Numbered from the stretch's first letter, positions 8,025-18,205 are shown. The stretch: DNA of 64,000 nucleotides from Acidimicrobiaceae bacterium (GCA_027355725.1 DAIEHI010000101.1:36553-100552), one strand, 5' to 3'. Translations and numbers: made by a program. The notes: a model not told the origin generated them from the letters alone.

Positions 8025-10565
8025 CTACAGGTTCGACGCCAATGTTCCAGATACTGTCGAGTCCTGAGCCAGTTCAATCACCACTGTCAGACCCCCGCCC
8101 GGGGTGTCTTCGAAACGAAGTCCGCCCTTCAACAGGCGAATGAAGCCTTCAGCGACGCTCAAGGCAATATTCTCCTCGCCAGGCCCGTCTGGGGCATGAT
8201 TGGCGAGCGAACTCGGAATTCGCCGTCGAGGGTCACGCGTTCCGGGCCCACGATCAATGACGAGCAATTCAATGCCCGTGGCCGTTACACCAGCGCTCAA
8301 TCGAACCGGTTGATCCTGCGGCGAGAAATCGCACGCATTACTCACCACATTGGCGATGATCCGTTCAAGGAGGTCCGGATCTGTCGTGAGCGGAGGAAGA
8401 TCGTCCGGGAGCTCATAGCGCAGAGTTCTACCTCGCGTGTCAATTGTCTCTATGGCACGATCCACAGTGTCGCGAAGCACCACCCTTCGAGATCGCGGCG
8501 CTACCAATCTCGCTTCCAGTCTCCCCGAATCGAGCAGATTGGTCACGAGGCGCGTGAGGCTGTTGGCTTCGCGCCCGATGCCGCGCACGAATTCCCTCTG
8601 TTGATGCTCGCTCCAAGTCGTATTAACCCTCAGGAGTGCCGCCACATTCTTCTCAATCCTCGCCAACGATGGGCTCAGATCGTGCGACACGGCTCGCAGC
8701 AAGCCCACTCTCAGTGCGTCTCTCTCCGCGCTGCGCTTGAGGATTGCCGCATCGTCCGCAAGCTTCTGCCATTCAATGCCGGCGGCGATACGCCCAGCGA
8801 ACGCCGCGATGACTGTGCGGTCTTGGTTGTCGAGTTCGGCTCCGACCAATACCAATGACGTCGTCTCATCGACTTCAAATCGTGCATTGATCTCATCGTC
8901 GGAGAAGTCGTCGCCACTCACCAAGTCGGGAATCCACACGTCGTCACGCTTTGCGAGAAGCGCTACGGTGGGCGCCGCATAGATCGCACGAAGTGAGTTG
9001 AGCAGTGGCATCAAGTCTCCGCGGCTCGTCGCCACCGTCGCGGCCGCCTTCGCCAAGAGCTCCGCCTCCATTCGCGCACGCGACGCTTCATTGGATCGAA
9101 GGGCGAACTGATTCACCACGAAACTCGTTCCAATGGCGAAGACCAGAAACGCAATGATCGCCACGACATCGTCGGGCCGAGCAACATCAAAAGTGTGTAA
9201 CGGGTGGACAAAGTAATAGTTCTCCAACCCCGACGCCGTGAGAGCCGCGACCACTCCGACCACAACGCCCGACATGATTGCGAGAGCGAGCACGACTACG
9301 AGATAGATCAGAAAGACGGTGGAGGCTGAGATCACCGTACGGGACTGGGACATCAACACGGTGAGCGCTGGCATGATCAGCGCGAGCGCGACTATCCCGA
9401 CCATGATGCGCGCACGCGACACTGAATGAACCGCGCGACGCCGTCGTGACACGGTGGCGGGTTCGCCCGTGACCGCAATGATGTGCACGTCGAGGTCGCG
9501 AGCCTGTCGCAGGACGTTTTCGACCACTCCAGGAATCCGAAGGAATTTTCTCTTGCGGCTCGAACCAAGAACAATCTGTGTCCCGCGCTCAGCTCGGGCA
9601 AAGGCCACCAGCGCACCCGCAATGTCTTCGTCGACGATTTCGTGGAATGTCCCCTCAAACTCAGCGACCAACTCGCGCGCCGGAGAGGTGTCGCACGCAC
9701 GATTGTGCCCCCCAGCGATCTCACCGACGTGCACCGCCATCAGCTCCGCGTGATTTCTGGCCGCGATGCGAGCGGCCCGACGAAGGAGCACCTCGTCGAG
9801 CGCACTTCCCGTCACCGCAACAACGAGGCGCTCACGAGTCTCCCAACTCTCCTTGATGTCGTGAGCCTCCAGATAGTCCTGCAGCGAATCCTCGACCCTG
9901 TCAGCGAGCCAGAGCAAGGAAAGCTCTCGAAGGGCGGTCAGATTTCCCGATCGAAAGAAGTTCGACAGTGATGCGTCGATCTTTTCAGCTGGGTAGATGT
10001 TTCCGTGGGCCATCCTTCGACGAAGAGCCTCGGGTGTGATGTCGACCAGTTCAATCTGATCGGCTCGACGGACGACGAAATCGGGCACGGTCTCTTTTTG
10101 AGCAATGCCGGTTATCTTCTCAACGACGTCATTCACTGACTCGAGGTGCTGGATGTTTACCGTCGTGATCACATCTATGCCGGCGTCTAAGAGCGCTTCC
10201 ACGTCCTGCCAACGCTTCTCGTTCGCACCACCTGGCGCATTGGTATGAGCGAGTTCATCGACGAGGGCCAACTCCGGTTTACGAGCAATGACCGCATCGA
10301 GATCCAACTCTTCAAGCGTCGTCCCACGGTACTGAACCTTCTTGCGCGAGATGACTTCGAGATCGCGAAGTTGTGCGGCGGTGAGGATCCTGGCGTGCGT
10401 CTCGACGTAGGCCGCCACCACGTCAGTACCACGCTCCTTGCGACGCCACCCCTCGTCAAGCATGCGATACGTCTTGCCAACACCCGGGGCGAGCCCCAAG
10501 TAGACACGAAGCTCCCCACGCGATGGACGCACCTGATCAGCCAACGGTGGTGTCGACGTCTTCAA
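8025..10565 (-). CDS. kdpD: KdpD sensor protein with divergent kinase core
   Basis: This 846-residue protein has the full KdpD architecture. The N-terminal KdpD domain carries Walker A GLAPGVGKT at residues 24-32 and Walker B LVDELAHTN near 101-109. It is followed by a universal-stress-like domain (about 245-365), four DUF4118 membrane segments (about 387-485), a GAF-like region and a HisKA/HATPase core. His628 is present, but the usual HDLRTPL is HDLSPSL. The N box (Asn743) and DRGPG (771-775) are present, while the G2 box is degenerate (GPGEENIALS). KdpD normally senses K+ limitation and phosphorylates KdpE. Here it is the last gene of the kdp operon, and its ATG overlaps the stop of the DUF4118 gene; kdpE lies elsewhere, beside a second kinase. 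Its kinase or phosphatase activity is therefore uncertain. Confidence 0.93.
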   Translation of the reverse strand: MKTSTPPLADQVRPSRGELRVYLGLAPGVGKTYRMLDEGWRRKERGTDVVAAYVETHARILTAAQLRDLEVISRKKVQYRGTTLEELDLDAVIARKPELALVDELAHTNAPGGANEKRWQDVEALLDAGIDVITTVNIQHLESVNDVVEKITGIAQKETVPDFVVRRADQIELVDITPEALRRRMAHGNIYPAEKIDASLSNFFRSGNLTALRELSLLWLADRVEDSLQDYLEAHDIKESWETRERLVVAVTGSALDEVLLRRAARIAARNHAELMAVHVGEIAGGHNRACDTSPARELVAEFEGTFHEIVDEDIAGALVAFARAERGTQIVLGSSRKRKFLRIPGVVENVLRQARDLDVHIIAVTGEPATVSRRRRAVHSVSRARIMVGIVALALIMPALTVLMSQSRTVISASTVFLIYLVVVLALAIMSGVVVGVVAALTASGLENYYFVHPLHTFDVARPDDVVAIIAFLVFAIGTSFVVNQFALRSNEASRARMEAELLAKAAATVATSRGDLMPLLNSLRAIYAAPTVALLAKRDDVWIPDLVSGDDFSDDEINARFEVDETTSLVLVGAELDNQDRTVIAAFAGRIAAGIEWQKLADDAAILKRSAERDALRVGLLRAVSHDLSPSLARIEKNVAALLRVNTTWSEHQQREFVRGIGREANSLTRLVTNLLDSGRLEARLVAPRSRRVVLRDTVDRAIETIDTRGRTLRYELPDDLPPLTTDPDLLERIIANVVSNACDFSPQDQPVRLSAGVTATGIELLVIDRGPGTRDPRRRIPSSLANHAPDGPGEENIALSVAEGFIRLLKGGLRFEDTPGGGLTVVIELAQDSTVSGTLASNL

Positions 10566-11335
10566 GGTTGACTCCCCGGCTCACTCGTTTCACGCACGTT
10601 GGGTGCGAACAGCCCGACGAGCACAACGGCCATTTCGAGTCGTTCGCTCGAGAGTGCGAGTCCTGGTGTCGGAGTCAGAACGAAGCGCCCAACTTGTGCC
10701 CCGCGATCCAAACACAGGATCTCGCACTGCGGACCCGGGAGACCCATCTCTCCAACGGGCCAGCGAAGTCCCACGTGGCGTACCTCGCCGCCCGGCTGAA
10801 TCCGAGCGAGCGGCGGTTCGGTCACGAGTGGATCAAATCGGCAACCCCTGAGCTCGAGAATCTGCGTGAGCGAGCGTGTCGCATGTTCAACGAGGAGCAT
10901 CCGGCGTTCGTTTCGAGAACTCATCACGGCCATATCGCGCAATATAGAGATGAAGTGTGCCTCTTCGTCCGCCGCTCTTCGATGATGATTGCTTCGCGCC
11001 GCAAATTCGGTGACGATGGCTCCGATCACGACGATAGAGAGCGTTATTTCAATGTCGAGGCGTCGATTGATGCTCAGGTGCTCGAACGGCGCGGTGAGAA
11101 AGAAATCGAACCACACCGCCGCGCTCAACGTGGCCAGTGCGCCGGTCACTCGAGTACCGAGGATGGCGAGCGCTTCGATGAGTGCCACCATGCTGAGCGC
11201 AGCCGCCACGTTGGTGAATGTCGCGCGGAACGGTACAAACACAGTCGCAAGGCAGAGTGGAGCAACCAATGCTGCCACGTTGAGCACGCGTCGTCGATGC
11301 TTGGCCCACACTTGACCTATAGGCAATGACACCAT
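10562..11335 (-). CDS. DUF4118 sensor-like membrane protein without kinase domain
   Basis: The protein (257 residues from the ATG at 11335; a GTG at 11377 is also possible) has the four-helix DUF4118 membrane domain of KdpD, including the hallmark FDFFLTAPFEHLSI between helices. A cytoplasmic helix and a GAF-like region of about 130 residues follow (SILRDMAVMS ... RCRFDPL-type segment). It ends before any HisKA or ATPase domain. It lies between kdpC (51 bp upstream) and kdpD (ATGA overlap), so it should be made in step with the K+ pump. I infer an accessory sensor that pairs with one of the two DUF4118 kinases. A truncated kinase is less likely because both ends are tightly coupled to neighbours. 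Confidence 0.8.
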   Translation of the reverse strand: MVSLPIGQVWAKHRRRVLNVAALVAPLCLATVFVPFRATFTNVAAALSMVALIEALAILGTRVTGALATLSAAVWFDFFLTAPFEHLSINRRLDIEITLSIVVIGAIVTEFAARSNHHRRAADEEAHFISILRDMAVMSSRNERRMLLVEHATRSLTQILELRGCRFDPLVTEPPLARIQPGGEVRHVGLRWPVGEMGLPGPQCEILCLDRGAQVGRFVLTPTPGLALSSERLEMAVVLVGLFAPNVRETSEPGSQP

Positions 11336-11386
11336 ATCGGCACCACCCTCTCTATCCTCACGTCTCCTCGACCACACCGCGTCAAC

Positions 11387-11983
11387 TCAGCGAAGTCGAG
11401 CCAGTGCTTCGTTGAGCTGCAATACATTGATGTAACTGCTGCCGAGAAAGCCGAATTGGGGGCCGTGCGTCTGCGCCGATATCAAGGTGCGCAAGCGCGT
11501 CGGTGCGATACCGGTCGCTCTAGCCACCATTGGGACCTGCACGAGCGCATCTTGGGGCGAGATGTCTGGGTCGTATCCACTTGCAGAAGTGGTAACGAGA
11601 TCGGGCGTCGGATTCACCCCGAGCTTGTGCCAGTACGCGACGAGCTGTTTGGTGTCTGCGAGCAGCGCCGCTGATCGCGGACCCAGGTTCGTGGCACCCG
11701 ATTCACCGCTGACACCGTTCGCCTTCAGAGGATTGTCTCCTCCAGATGTGCCCTTTGCAGGATCAGCGGCGTAGGGGCCGGTGTCGTCAGGTCGACCGTG
11801 GAACCAATTCGGGCTCGACCAGTTTTGGCCGATCAGCAGCGAACCATTCGCGCCCACCGACCCATTGGCTTGGCTGCGAAAGAGTAGCTGAGCCACACCC
11901 GTACCGGCGAAGGCATAGACAAAGCCAAAAAGGACCATGCAAATCGTCGCCATAACCAAGGAACGTCGAAGATGAACAAGCAT
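11387..11983 (-). CDS. kdpC: K+-transporting ATPase subunit KdpC
   Basis: This 198-residue protein has one N-terminal membrane helix (about residues 5-30) and the periplasmic/extracytoplasmic KdpC domain. GSLLIGQNW, FHGRPD and the C-terminal TRLRTLISAQTHGPQFGFLG are family hallmarks. KdpC stabilises the KdpFABC complex. The ATG at 11983 is preceded by GAAGGG at 8-nt spacing. The gene follows kdpB by 13 bp. Confidence 0.95.
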   Translation of the reverse strand: MLVHLRRSLVMATICMVLFGFVYAFAGTGVAQLLFRSQANGSVGANGSLLIGQNWSSPNWFHGRPDDTGPYAADPAKGTSGGDNPLKANGVSGESGATNLGPRSAALLADTKQLVAYWHKLGVNPTPDLVTTSASGYDPDISPQDALVQVPMVARATGIAPTRLRTLISAQTHGPQFGFLGSSYINVLQLNEALARLR

Positions 11984-11996
11984 TGAAGGTGCCCTT

Positions 11997-14057
11997 CTAA
12001 TAGGCGTGCAGGGAAACCAGCACGAGATCAATGAGTTTTATGAAGACGAACGGGATCATCACGCCGCCCACGCCGTAGATCAGCACATTGCGTCTCAGAA
12101 TCGCGGCAGAATCAGCTGCGCGAAAACGCACCCCGCGCAGCGCCAGGGGAATGAGCGCGACGATGACGAGGGCGTTGAAAATCACCGCGGACAGTACGGC
12201 ACTCTGTGGGCTGTGCAGGCGCATGATGTTAAGAGCCCCCAACTGAGGGTACGTTGACACGAACAACGCGGGAATGATCGCGAAATACTTCGCGATGTCA
12301 TTGGCGATCGAAAACGTCGTCAAGGAACCTCTGGTGATCAACAGCTGCTTACCGATCTCGACGATGTCAATCAATTTGGTGGGATTCGAATCGAGGTCGA
12401 CCATGTTGCCCGCTTCCTTCGCGGCGGTGGTGCCCGTGTTCATCGCAACACCCACGTCGGCTTGCGCGAGCGCGGGCGCATCATTGGTACCATCGCCGGT
12501 CATCGCAACCAACTTGCCGCCTTCTTGTTCTTGCTTGATCAAGGCCATCTTCGCTTCGGGTGTGGCCTCGGCGAGAAAGTCATCGACGCCAGCCTCTTGA
12601 GCAATAGCCGCAGCCGTCAGTGGATTGTCACCGGTGATCATCACGGTGCGGATTCCCATGCGGCGCATCTCTTCGAACTTGGCCTTGATGCCCTTCTTCA
12701 CGACGTCCTTGAGTTCGATCACGCCGAGAATCTGCGCACCATCAGCCACTGCCAATGGCGTCGACCCCGCCCTCGACACCCGCTCGACGATGCCATCGAG
12801 GTCCGGCGGGATCACCCCGCCCTGCTCGAGGACCCAACGCTTGACCGATTCAGCGGCACCCTTTCGTATCTGACGCAGACCCATGTCAAGACCGGACATT
12901 CGCGTGGTCGCGGTAAAGGGAACAAAGACGTGCGACGACTCAAGTTGACGTTCTCGGATACCGAAGGTTTCCTTCGCGAGCACGACAACCGATCGACCCT
13001 CGGGGGTTTCATCAGCGAGCGACGCAAGTTGAGCGACGTCGGCGACACTTTGCTCACTACATCCGTCCACGGGAAAGAATCCCGCCGCCATGCGATTTCC
13101 AAGTGTGATTGTCCCGGTCTTGTCGAGAAGCAGCGTCTGCACATCCCCCGCCGCCTCTACCGCGCGACCACTCATCGCCAGTACATTGCGCTGGACGAGA
13201 CGGTCCATGCCGGCTATCCCAATGGCCGACAAGAGCGCGCCAATAGTCGTCGGGATGAGGCACACGAGAAGTGCCACGAGGACGACGACCGACACTTGGG
13301 TGCCGGCGAAATGGGCAAACGGCTGCAGCGTCACGACGACGGGGATGAACACGATGGTGAGGACCGAGAGTAAGATCGTAAGGGCAATCTCGTTCGGCGT
13401 CTTCTGGCGATCCGCGCCCTCGACGAGAGAGATCATCCGGTCGATGAAAGTATGTCCACGCTCAGCCGTGATGCGCACGACAATCCGGTCCGATAACACC
13501 CTTGTGCCACCGGTGACCGCAGACCGGTCGCCCCCTGATTCACGAATCACTGGCGCCGACTCCCCGGTAATCGCCGACTCGTCCACCGAGGCAATTCCTT
13601 CGATGATCTCGCCATCGGAAGGAATGACATCGTTCGCCTCGCAAATCACCAGGTCTCCCTTGGAAAGCAGTGCGGCGGCCACGAGTTCTTCTGTGCCGTC
13701 AGCGCCCACACGCCGCGCTTCGGTCTCCGAGCGCATCTTTCGAAGAGTGTCCGCTTGGGCCTTGCCGCGTCCCTCGGCCATCGCCTCGGCGAAGTTGGCG
13801 AACAAGACCGTGAGAAAGAGCCACACGGTGATTGACCACGTGAACACACCCGGGTGCGCCACTGCTTCGACGAGGGTGATGATCGATCCGACCAATACAA
13901 CGAACATGACGGGATTTCGCACCTGAATCCTTGGGTCCATCTTTCGAAGCGACTCCTTAAGCGCCTCTCTCAAGATCTCCTTGTCGAATAGGCCACGCGC
14001 CTGGGCTACTCCGTGGGGCGTGGAATCTGACACTAAATGATCAATGGTTGATGTCAT
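11997..14057 (-). CDS. kdpB: K+-transporting P-type ATPase, ATP-binding subunit KdpB
   Basis: This 686-residue protein is the P-type ATPase subunit of the high-affinity K+ pump. DKTGT holds the phosphorylated Asp312, SAITGES the actuator-domain TGES, and [12 protein letters not shown] the hinge motif. Membrane segments lie near 50-95, 225-280 and in the last 110 residues, as is normal for KdpB. The Ser of TGES, the inhibitory phosphorylation site known in E. coli KdpB, is conserved. The ATG overlaps the kdpA stop in TAATG, so translation is coupled. Confidence 0.97.
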   Translation of the reverse strand: MTSTIDHLVSDSTPHGVAQARGLFDKEILREALKESLRKMDPRIQVRNPVMFVVLVGSIITLVEAVAHPGVFTWSITVWLFLTVLFANFAEAMAEGRGKAQADTLRKMRSETEARRVGADGTEELVAAALLSKGDLVICEANDVIPSDGEIIEGIASVDESAITGESAPVIRESGGDRSAVTGGTRVLSDRIVVRITAERGHTFIDRMISLVEGADRQKTPNEIALTILLSVLTIVFIPVVVTLQPFAHFAGTQVSVVVLVALLVCLIPTTIGALLSAIGIAGMDRLVQRNVLAMSGRAVEAAGDVQTLLLDKTGTITLGNRMAAGFFPVDGCSEQSVADVAQLASLADETPEGRSVVVLAKETFGIRERQLESSHVFVPFTATTRMSGLDMGLRQIRKGAAESVKRWVLEQGGVIPPDLDGIVERVSRAGSTPLAVADGAQILGVIELKDVVKKGIKAKFEEMRRMGIRTVMITGDNPLTAAAIAQEAGVDDFLAEATPEAKMALIKQEQEGGKLVAMTGDGTNDAPALAQADVGVAMNTGTTAAKEAGNMVDLDSNPTKLIDIVEIGKQLLITRGSLTTFSIANDIAKYFAIIPALFVSTYPQLGALNIMRLHSPQSAVLSAVIFNALVIVALIPLALRGVRFRAADSAAILRRNVLIYGVGGVMIPFVFIKLIDLVLVSLHAY

Positions 14058-15745
14058 TAGAAGAACCTCACGTGACTTAATTGCTCGACGATTGGACCGA
14101 GTGAGATCGCGGGGAAGAAGGTGAGTCCGCCAATGATCAAGATGACACCAATCGTGAGTCCCACGAACATCCCATTGTCCGTGCGAAACGTACCGAGTGA
14201 TTCAGGGACGGCGCTCTTTTGTGCGAGCGCACCGCCAAGAGCGAGTACCGGGATCATGATGGCGAAGCGACCTAACAACATGTCAATCGCTCCGACGACG
14301 TTGTAGAACGGCGTGTTACCGCTGAGCCCGCCAAATGCAGAACCGTTGTTGTTCCCTTGCGAAGTGAGGCCGTAGAGGATCTCTGAAAATCCGTGCGGAC
14401 CACCATTCAAGGGTCCCGCCCGTCCTGCAGCAATCGAGACCGCGAGTGCCGTGACAATAAGCACCGTGATCGGCATGATGAGCGCCCCGAGGCCCGCGAG
14501 TTTGACCTCTCTCGCTTGAATCTTCTTGCCCAAGTACTCCGGCGTTCGCCCGATCATTAGTCCGCCGATGAAGACGGCAAGAATCGCATAGATCAACAAC
14601 GTGTAGAGACCACTCCCGGTGCCGCCAGGCGACACCTCGCCGATCATCATGCCCGACATGAGTCCGAGGCCTCCAATAGGTGTGAATGAGTCATACGAAG
14701 CGTCGGCGGAACCGGTTGACGTCGACGTGGAGGCGACCGCGAAGAGTGCTGATGAGGTGTCACCAAAGCGCACCTCCTTGCCTTCGGTGTTGCCCACAGT
14801 GGAGTGAACGCCCGCAGCCGCCACGGCCGGGTTGTTCTGGTGTTCGGCAAAACTCGTGAATCCTACCCACACGCCAAAGAGCAGCGTCATCACCGAAAGC
14901 AGTGCAATCCCGTGTCGGATGCTCCCCACCATCTTGCCGAAGGTGTAGGTCAGCGCAACTGGGATTGCGAGAAGGAGATAGATGGAAAGGAAGTTCGTCA
15001 GTCCAGTCGGATTCTCCAGTGTGGTGCCAGAGTTGGCGTTGAGGAATCCACCACCATTTGTCCCGAGCTGTTTGATTGCTTCCATGAACGCAATCGGTCC
15101 GCGAGCCATGGTCTGTGTGACGTTGTTGAGCGCGTCATGAAAGCTCACGGTACCCGCCAACGTTTGCACTGCTCCTTGCGCGACGAAGATGATGCCGAAA
15201 AGAAACGCAGCCGGCAAGAGGATGTAGAGCAAGCACCGGGTGATGTCAACCCAGAAATTTCCCACCGTTTGCGAGTTTCGTCGTGAGAAGCCCCTCACCA
15301 CGACGATTGCGACAGCAATTCCTACCGCGGGGGTCACAAACTGCTGGACGGTCAATGCACCCATCTGTGAGAAATACGACATAGTCGTCTCGCCGCCATA
15401 GTTCTGCCAGTTCGTATTCGTGACGAAGGAGACGCTCGTGTTGAATGCGAGCGCTGGGTTCAGTGAACCAAGGTGCTGGGGATTGAGGGGTAGCGATCCT
15501 TGCAAGCGCAAGACCACGTACGTGAAGAACATCGAGACCGCGGAGAAGATTACAAGGGCACCCGCATAGCGCTTCCAGGTTTGTTCGTGCTCTGGGCTCG
15601 TTGCCAGGAGACGGTAGATAGGTCGCTCAAGGCGACCGAGGAAATGGACTCGTCCTTCGAAGACGCTGGCCATATACGATCCGAGGTAGCGCCAGGTGAA
15701 TCCGAGTGCGACAACGAGCGCGAGCAGTGTGAAGAAGAACGACAT
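14057..15745 (-). CDS. kdpA: K+-transporting ATPase channel-like subunit KdpA
   Basis: This 562-residue protein is the K+-binding, channel-like subunit, with about ten membrane segments. The four pore-loop regions are recognisable: [27 protein letters not shown], the [18 protein letters not shown] region and [15 protein letters not shown]. Length and order match the family. It starts at an ATG overlapping the kdpF stop (TAATG) and overlaps kdpB in the same way. Confidence 0.97.
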   Translation of the reverse strand: MSFFFTLLALVVALGFTWRYLGSYMASVFEGRVHFLGRLERPIYRLLATSPEHEQTWKRYAGALVIFSAVSMFFTYVVLRLQGSLPLNPQHLGSLNPALAFNTSVSFVTNTNWQNYGGETTMSYFSQMGALTVQQFVTPAVGIAVAIVVVRGFSRRNSQTVGNFWVDITRCLLYILLPAAFLFGIIFVAQGAVQTLAGTVSFHDALNNVTQTMARGPIAFMEAIKQLGTNGGGFLNANSGTTLENPTGLTNFLSIYLLLAIPVALTYTFGKMVGSIRHGIALLSVMTLLFGVWVGFTSFAEHQNNPAVAAAGVHSTVGNTEGKEVRFGDTSSALFAVASTSTSTGSADASYDSFTPIGGLGLMSGMMIGEVSPGGTGSGLYTLLIYAILAVFIGGLMIGRTPEYLGKKIQAREVKLAGLGALIMPITVLIVTALAVSIAAGRAGPLNGGPHGFSEILYGLTSQGNNNGSAFGGLSGNTPFYNVVGAIDMLLGRFAIMIPVLALGGALAQKSAVPESLGTFRTDNGMFVGLTIGVILIIGGLTFFPAISLGPIVEQLSHVRFF

Positions 15746-15834
15746 TAGAACTTCTCAGGCTTGAACATCGCGTAACCCAAGTAACAAATCATGATCACCG
15801 CAATGATCAGAAGGACTGTCTGGGTCAGTGTCAT
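15745..15834 (-). CDS. kdpF: KdpF small membrane subunit, 29 aa
   Basis: This 29-residue single-span peptide (one hydrophobic helix, then YAMFKPEKF) has the length and C-terminal PEKF-type tail of KdpF, which stabilises the KdpABC complex in the membrane. The stop overlaps the kdpA start (TAATG), and the start overlaps the stop of the 27-codon reading frame upstream (ATGA). Confidence 0.9.
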   Translation of the reverse strand: MTLTQTVLLIIAVIMICYLGYAMFKPEKF

Positions 15835-15914
15835 ACGCGCTCCAATGACCAGATGAGCCCGAGCATTGCTGCCGCGAATCCGAAGATTCCAAGTACCACA
15901 TAGATATCTGCCAT
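15831..15914 (-). CDS. 27-aa membrane micropeptide at the head of the kdp operon
   Basis: An ATG at 15914 opens a 27-codon frame ending in a TGA that overlaps the kdpF ATG (ATGA). The product is a single hydrophobic helix preceded by MAD and followed by SLERV, the shape of a one-span membrane peptide. No clear ribosome-binding site is seen. Similar short frames ahead of kdpF occur in other actinobacteria as far as I recall, but they are rarely annotated and have no assigned role. The tight overlap and the membrane-helix composition argue for a real gene that couples translation into kdpF. Confidence 0.65.
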   Translation of the reverse strand: MADIYVVLGIFGFAAAMLGLIWSLERV

Positions 15915-16031
15915 GTAGCGAGTCTCGCTGGACGTTTCTCAATGAGATATTCAAAGTGACCCGTCGGTCTTAATAATTCCTTCACGCCGCCAATTTGCCC
16001 ACGCTCTTGAGGTTGATGAGACAATGGCAAG

Positions 16032-17504
16032 GTGCGCACACGTCTCGCCGGTTGGTTACTTGGGGTGGCGAGCATCATCGCGCTCGTGCTCGTGCTCTTA
16101 CCGTTTCGAGATCACATTGCCGTTGCAACGACCACCCTTGTCTTCGTGATTCCAGTGATCATTAGCGTGGTGCGGGGCGGTCTGGTCGCCGGTCTCATCA
16201 ACACACTCATTAGCGCACTGCTCCTCGACTTCTTCTTCATCCAGCCATACGGCACGCTCACCGTCGGCTCGACACAGAACTGGGTCGGACTCGGCGTGTA
16301 TCTCGTCGTGGTGACCTTGGTTGCTCGAGTTGTTGCCAACCTCGACGAGGTGAGCGCAAAGGCGAATCGTGATGCTGAGAGTATGCGCAGGATCTACGAA
16401 CTCTCTGAGCGGTTGGTTGAGGGCCAGACGGTCGATGAGCTGCTCTCAGCAATCGTCCACGCTGTACAAAGCGTCTTTGGCTTCGATGGGGTTTCGCTGT
16501 TTGTCCTTCAAGGGAATTCACTTCAAATGGCCGCCTCAGTCGGCACCGCACTGACCGAGAGCGAATTGCGTCACTTCAGTTCACGCAACGCTGAACCCAC
16601 GAGCGTCTCGACCGTGATCGGAACCGATACGGGACTTCGCACCGTTGCGCTCGCCTCTTCTGGCCGACCTATCGGTCTGCTCACTTTGAAGGGATCGCAG
16701 ATCTCAGACGCCGATCACAATGTCCTCATCACGTTCACGAATGATGCGGCGCTCGCCATCGAGCGAGCGCACTTGCACGAGCAGGCACGTCGAACCGCTT
16801 TCCTTGAGGAGGTGGACCGTCTTCGTCAAGCTTTGCTCGGCGCAGTCTCACACGATCTACGTACTCCACTCGCCACAATCAAGGTCGCTTCTTCCACACT
16901 GGTCGATGCGACTCACCCGCTCACTTCGTCGGACGTTGTTGAATTGAGCGAACTTATTGAGATAGAAGCGGACCGATTGACGCGTCTCGTGTCAAACCTC
17001 CTCGATATGACTCGCATTGAAGCGGGCGTCTTGGAGGTGCATCGTGAGGAAACATTCGTCAGTGTCCTCGTGACCGAAGCGATGTCGATCATGGGTCAGA
17101 GCATGAAGCGAGATCGAATCTCCATTCGAGTGTCGGAAGGGCTGCCTGAGGTATCGATCGATCCCCTTCTCATGGTCCAAGTCGTCGTGAACCTACTCGA
17201 CAATGCCCTTCGACATTCCCCCGAGCTAGGAATCATCACAATCGAGGCGAAAGTAGACGACGACCACGTTGTCCTATCTGTGTGCGACGAGGGACCTGGC
17301 GTTGCGCCTGAGGATCGAGAGACAATTTTCAACAGATTCGTCAAATTCGATACCGGTGGACGAGCCGGACTCGGCCTAACGATCGCCAAGACGTTCGTCG
17401 ACGCACATGGCGAGAGCATTTGGTGCAGCGAAGCTCCCGGAGGTGGTGCGCTGTTCGCTTTCACCATGGCTGTTGTCTCCCCAGTGATGACAGCGGCAAG
17501 GTGA
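16032..17504 (+). CDS. DUF4118-GAF sensor histidine kinase (KdpD-like, lacks the KdpD N-terminal domain)
   Basis: This 490-residue protein has four membrane helices of DUF4118 (residues 8-105, with LLLDFFFIQPYGTL), a GAF domain (about 115-245), HisKA with AVSHDLRTPLATIK (His274), and an intact HATPase: Asn391, DEGPG at 419-423 and GRAGLGL near 443-449. It is thus a competent kinase, unlike the full KdpD in the same locus. It is divergent from the kdp operon and 2 bp upstream of kdpE, so it is the most likely partner of KdpE. The GTG start at 16032 is weakly supported by TTGAGG about 17 nt upstream. No KdpD-type Walker domain is present, so it may sense K+ or turgor through DUF4118/GAF alone. 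Confidence 0.92.
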   Translation: MRTRLAGWLLGVASIIALVLVLLPFRDHIAVATTTLVFVIPVIISVVRGGLVAGLINTLISALLLDFFFIQPYGTLTVGSTQNWVGLGVYLVVVTLVARVVANLDEVSAKANRDAESMRRIYELSERLVEGQTVDELLSAIVHAVQSVFGFDGVSLFVLQGNSLQMAASVGTALTESELRHFSSRNAEPTSVSTVIGTDTGLRTVALASSGRPIGLLTLKGSQISDADHNVLITFTNDAALAIERAHLHEQARRTAFLEEVDRLRQALLGAVSHDLRTPLATIKVASSTLVDATHPLTSSDVVELSELIEIEADRLTRLVSNLLDMTRIEAGVLEVHREETFVSVLVTEAMSIMGQSMKRDRISIRVSEGLPEVSIDPLLMVQVVVNLLDNALRHSPELGIITIEAKVDDDHVVLSVCDEGPGVAPEDRETIFNRFVKFDTGGRAGLGLTIAKTFVDAHGESIWCSEAPGGGALFAFTMAVVSPVMTAAR

Positions 17505-17506
17505 TC

Positions 17507-18205
17507 ATGGCCAAAGTACTTGTGATCGACGATGACAAGTCACTCTTGCGGGCGATGCAACTCGGCTTGAAAGCGGGCGGTCACAGCGTGATTACCGCCG
17601 AGACGGGCGAAAATGGAATTACCCAGACCGCACTACACTCGCCCGACGTTGTGATCTTGGATCTCGGCCTGCCCGACATGGATGGCTCTATCGTCTGTGC
17701 ACGAATTCGCCAATGGAGTGACGTCCCAATAATCATCCTGTCAGCGGCCGGTGCTGAGAGTCGCAAGATTGCCGCGCTCGATGGGGGCGCGAATGATTAC
17801 GTCACCAAACCGTTCAGCATGGGTGAACTCGAGGCTCGCATACGAGTGGTCGTTCGCAATCGACACTCCGAGGTGCGGGGCGATCAAGAGACAACAATCA
17901 CGTGTGGCCCGCTCGTTGTCGACTTGATTCACCACGAAGCGGCACTCAACGACGAGTGGATTACTCTCACGTCAAAAGAATTCGAGGTGCTGGCTTATTT
18001 GGCACGTCACGCGGGTCGTACGTGCACCCACCAGATGATCTTGGGTGCCGTATGGGGAATAGGGTTTGGTGAAGAGGCGCACTACGTGCATGCGTATGTC
18101 CACCGGTTGCGCAACAAACTCCACGATGAGTCTGGGCAACTGATTCGAACGATTCCCGGAGTCGGCTACTCGATTGAAAATGAGGTCGAGCCACTCGCCA
18201 CCTAA
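17507..18205 (+). CDS. kdpE: Response regulator KdpE (OmpR family)
   Basis: This 232-residue OmpR-type regulator has an N-terminal receiver domain with the acidic pair in IDDD, the phospho-acceptor Asp52 in ILDLGLPDMDG, Thr/Ser in ILSA and Lys101 in VTKPF. The C-terminal winged helix (about 135-228) has TSKEFEVLAYLARHAGR and the HRLRNKL ... IRTIPGVGY signature typical of KdpE. It activates kdpFABC. ATG at 17507 directly follows the kinase stop codon. There is room for a divergent kdp promoter between 15914 and 16032, where KdpE presumably binds, though I cannot point to a defined box. Confidence 0.92.
   Translation: MAKVLVIDDDKSLLRAMQLGLKAGGHSVITAETGENGITQTALHSPDVVILDLGLPDMDGSIVCARIRQWSDVPIIILSAAGAESRKIAALDGGANDYVTKPFSMGELEARIRVVVRNRHSEVRGDQETTITCGPLVVDLIHHEAALNDEWITLTSKEFEVLAYLARHAGRTCTHQMILGAVWGIGFGEEAHYVHAYVHRLRNKLHDESGQLIRTIPGVGYSIENEVEPLAT

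Noticed and set aside
10523..11329. Long plus-strand open frame of 268 codons inside the kdp operon
   Set aside because: It is antisense to kdpD and the DUF4118 gene, is rich in His/Arg/Glu as expected for a shadow frame, and has no recognisable domain.
12462..13373. Plus-strand open frame of 303 codons antisense to kdpB
   Set aside because: Composition is that of a shadow frame over a highly conserved gene; no ribosome-binding site or domain.
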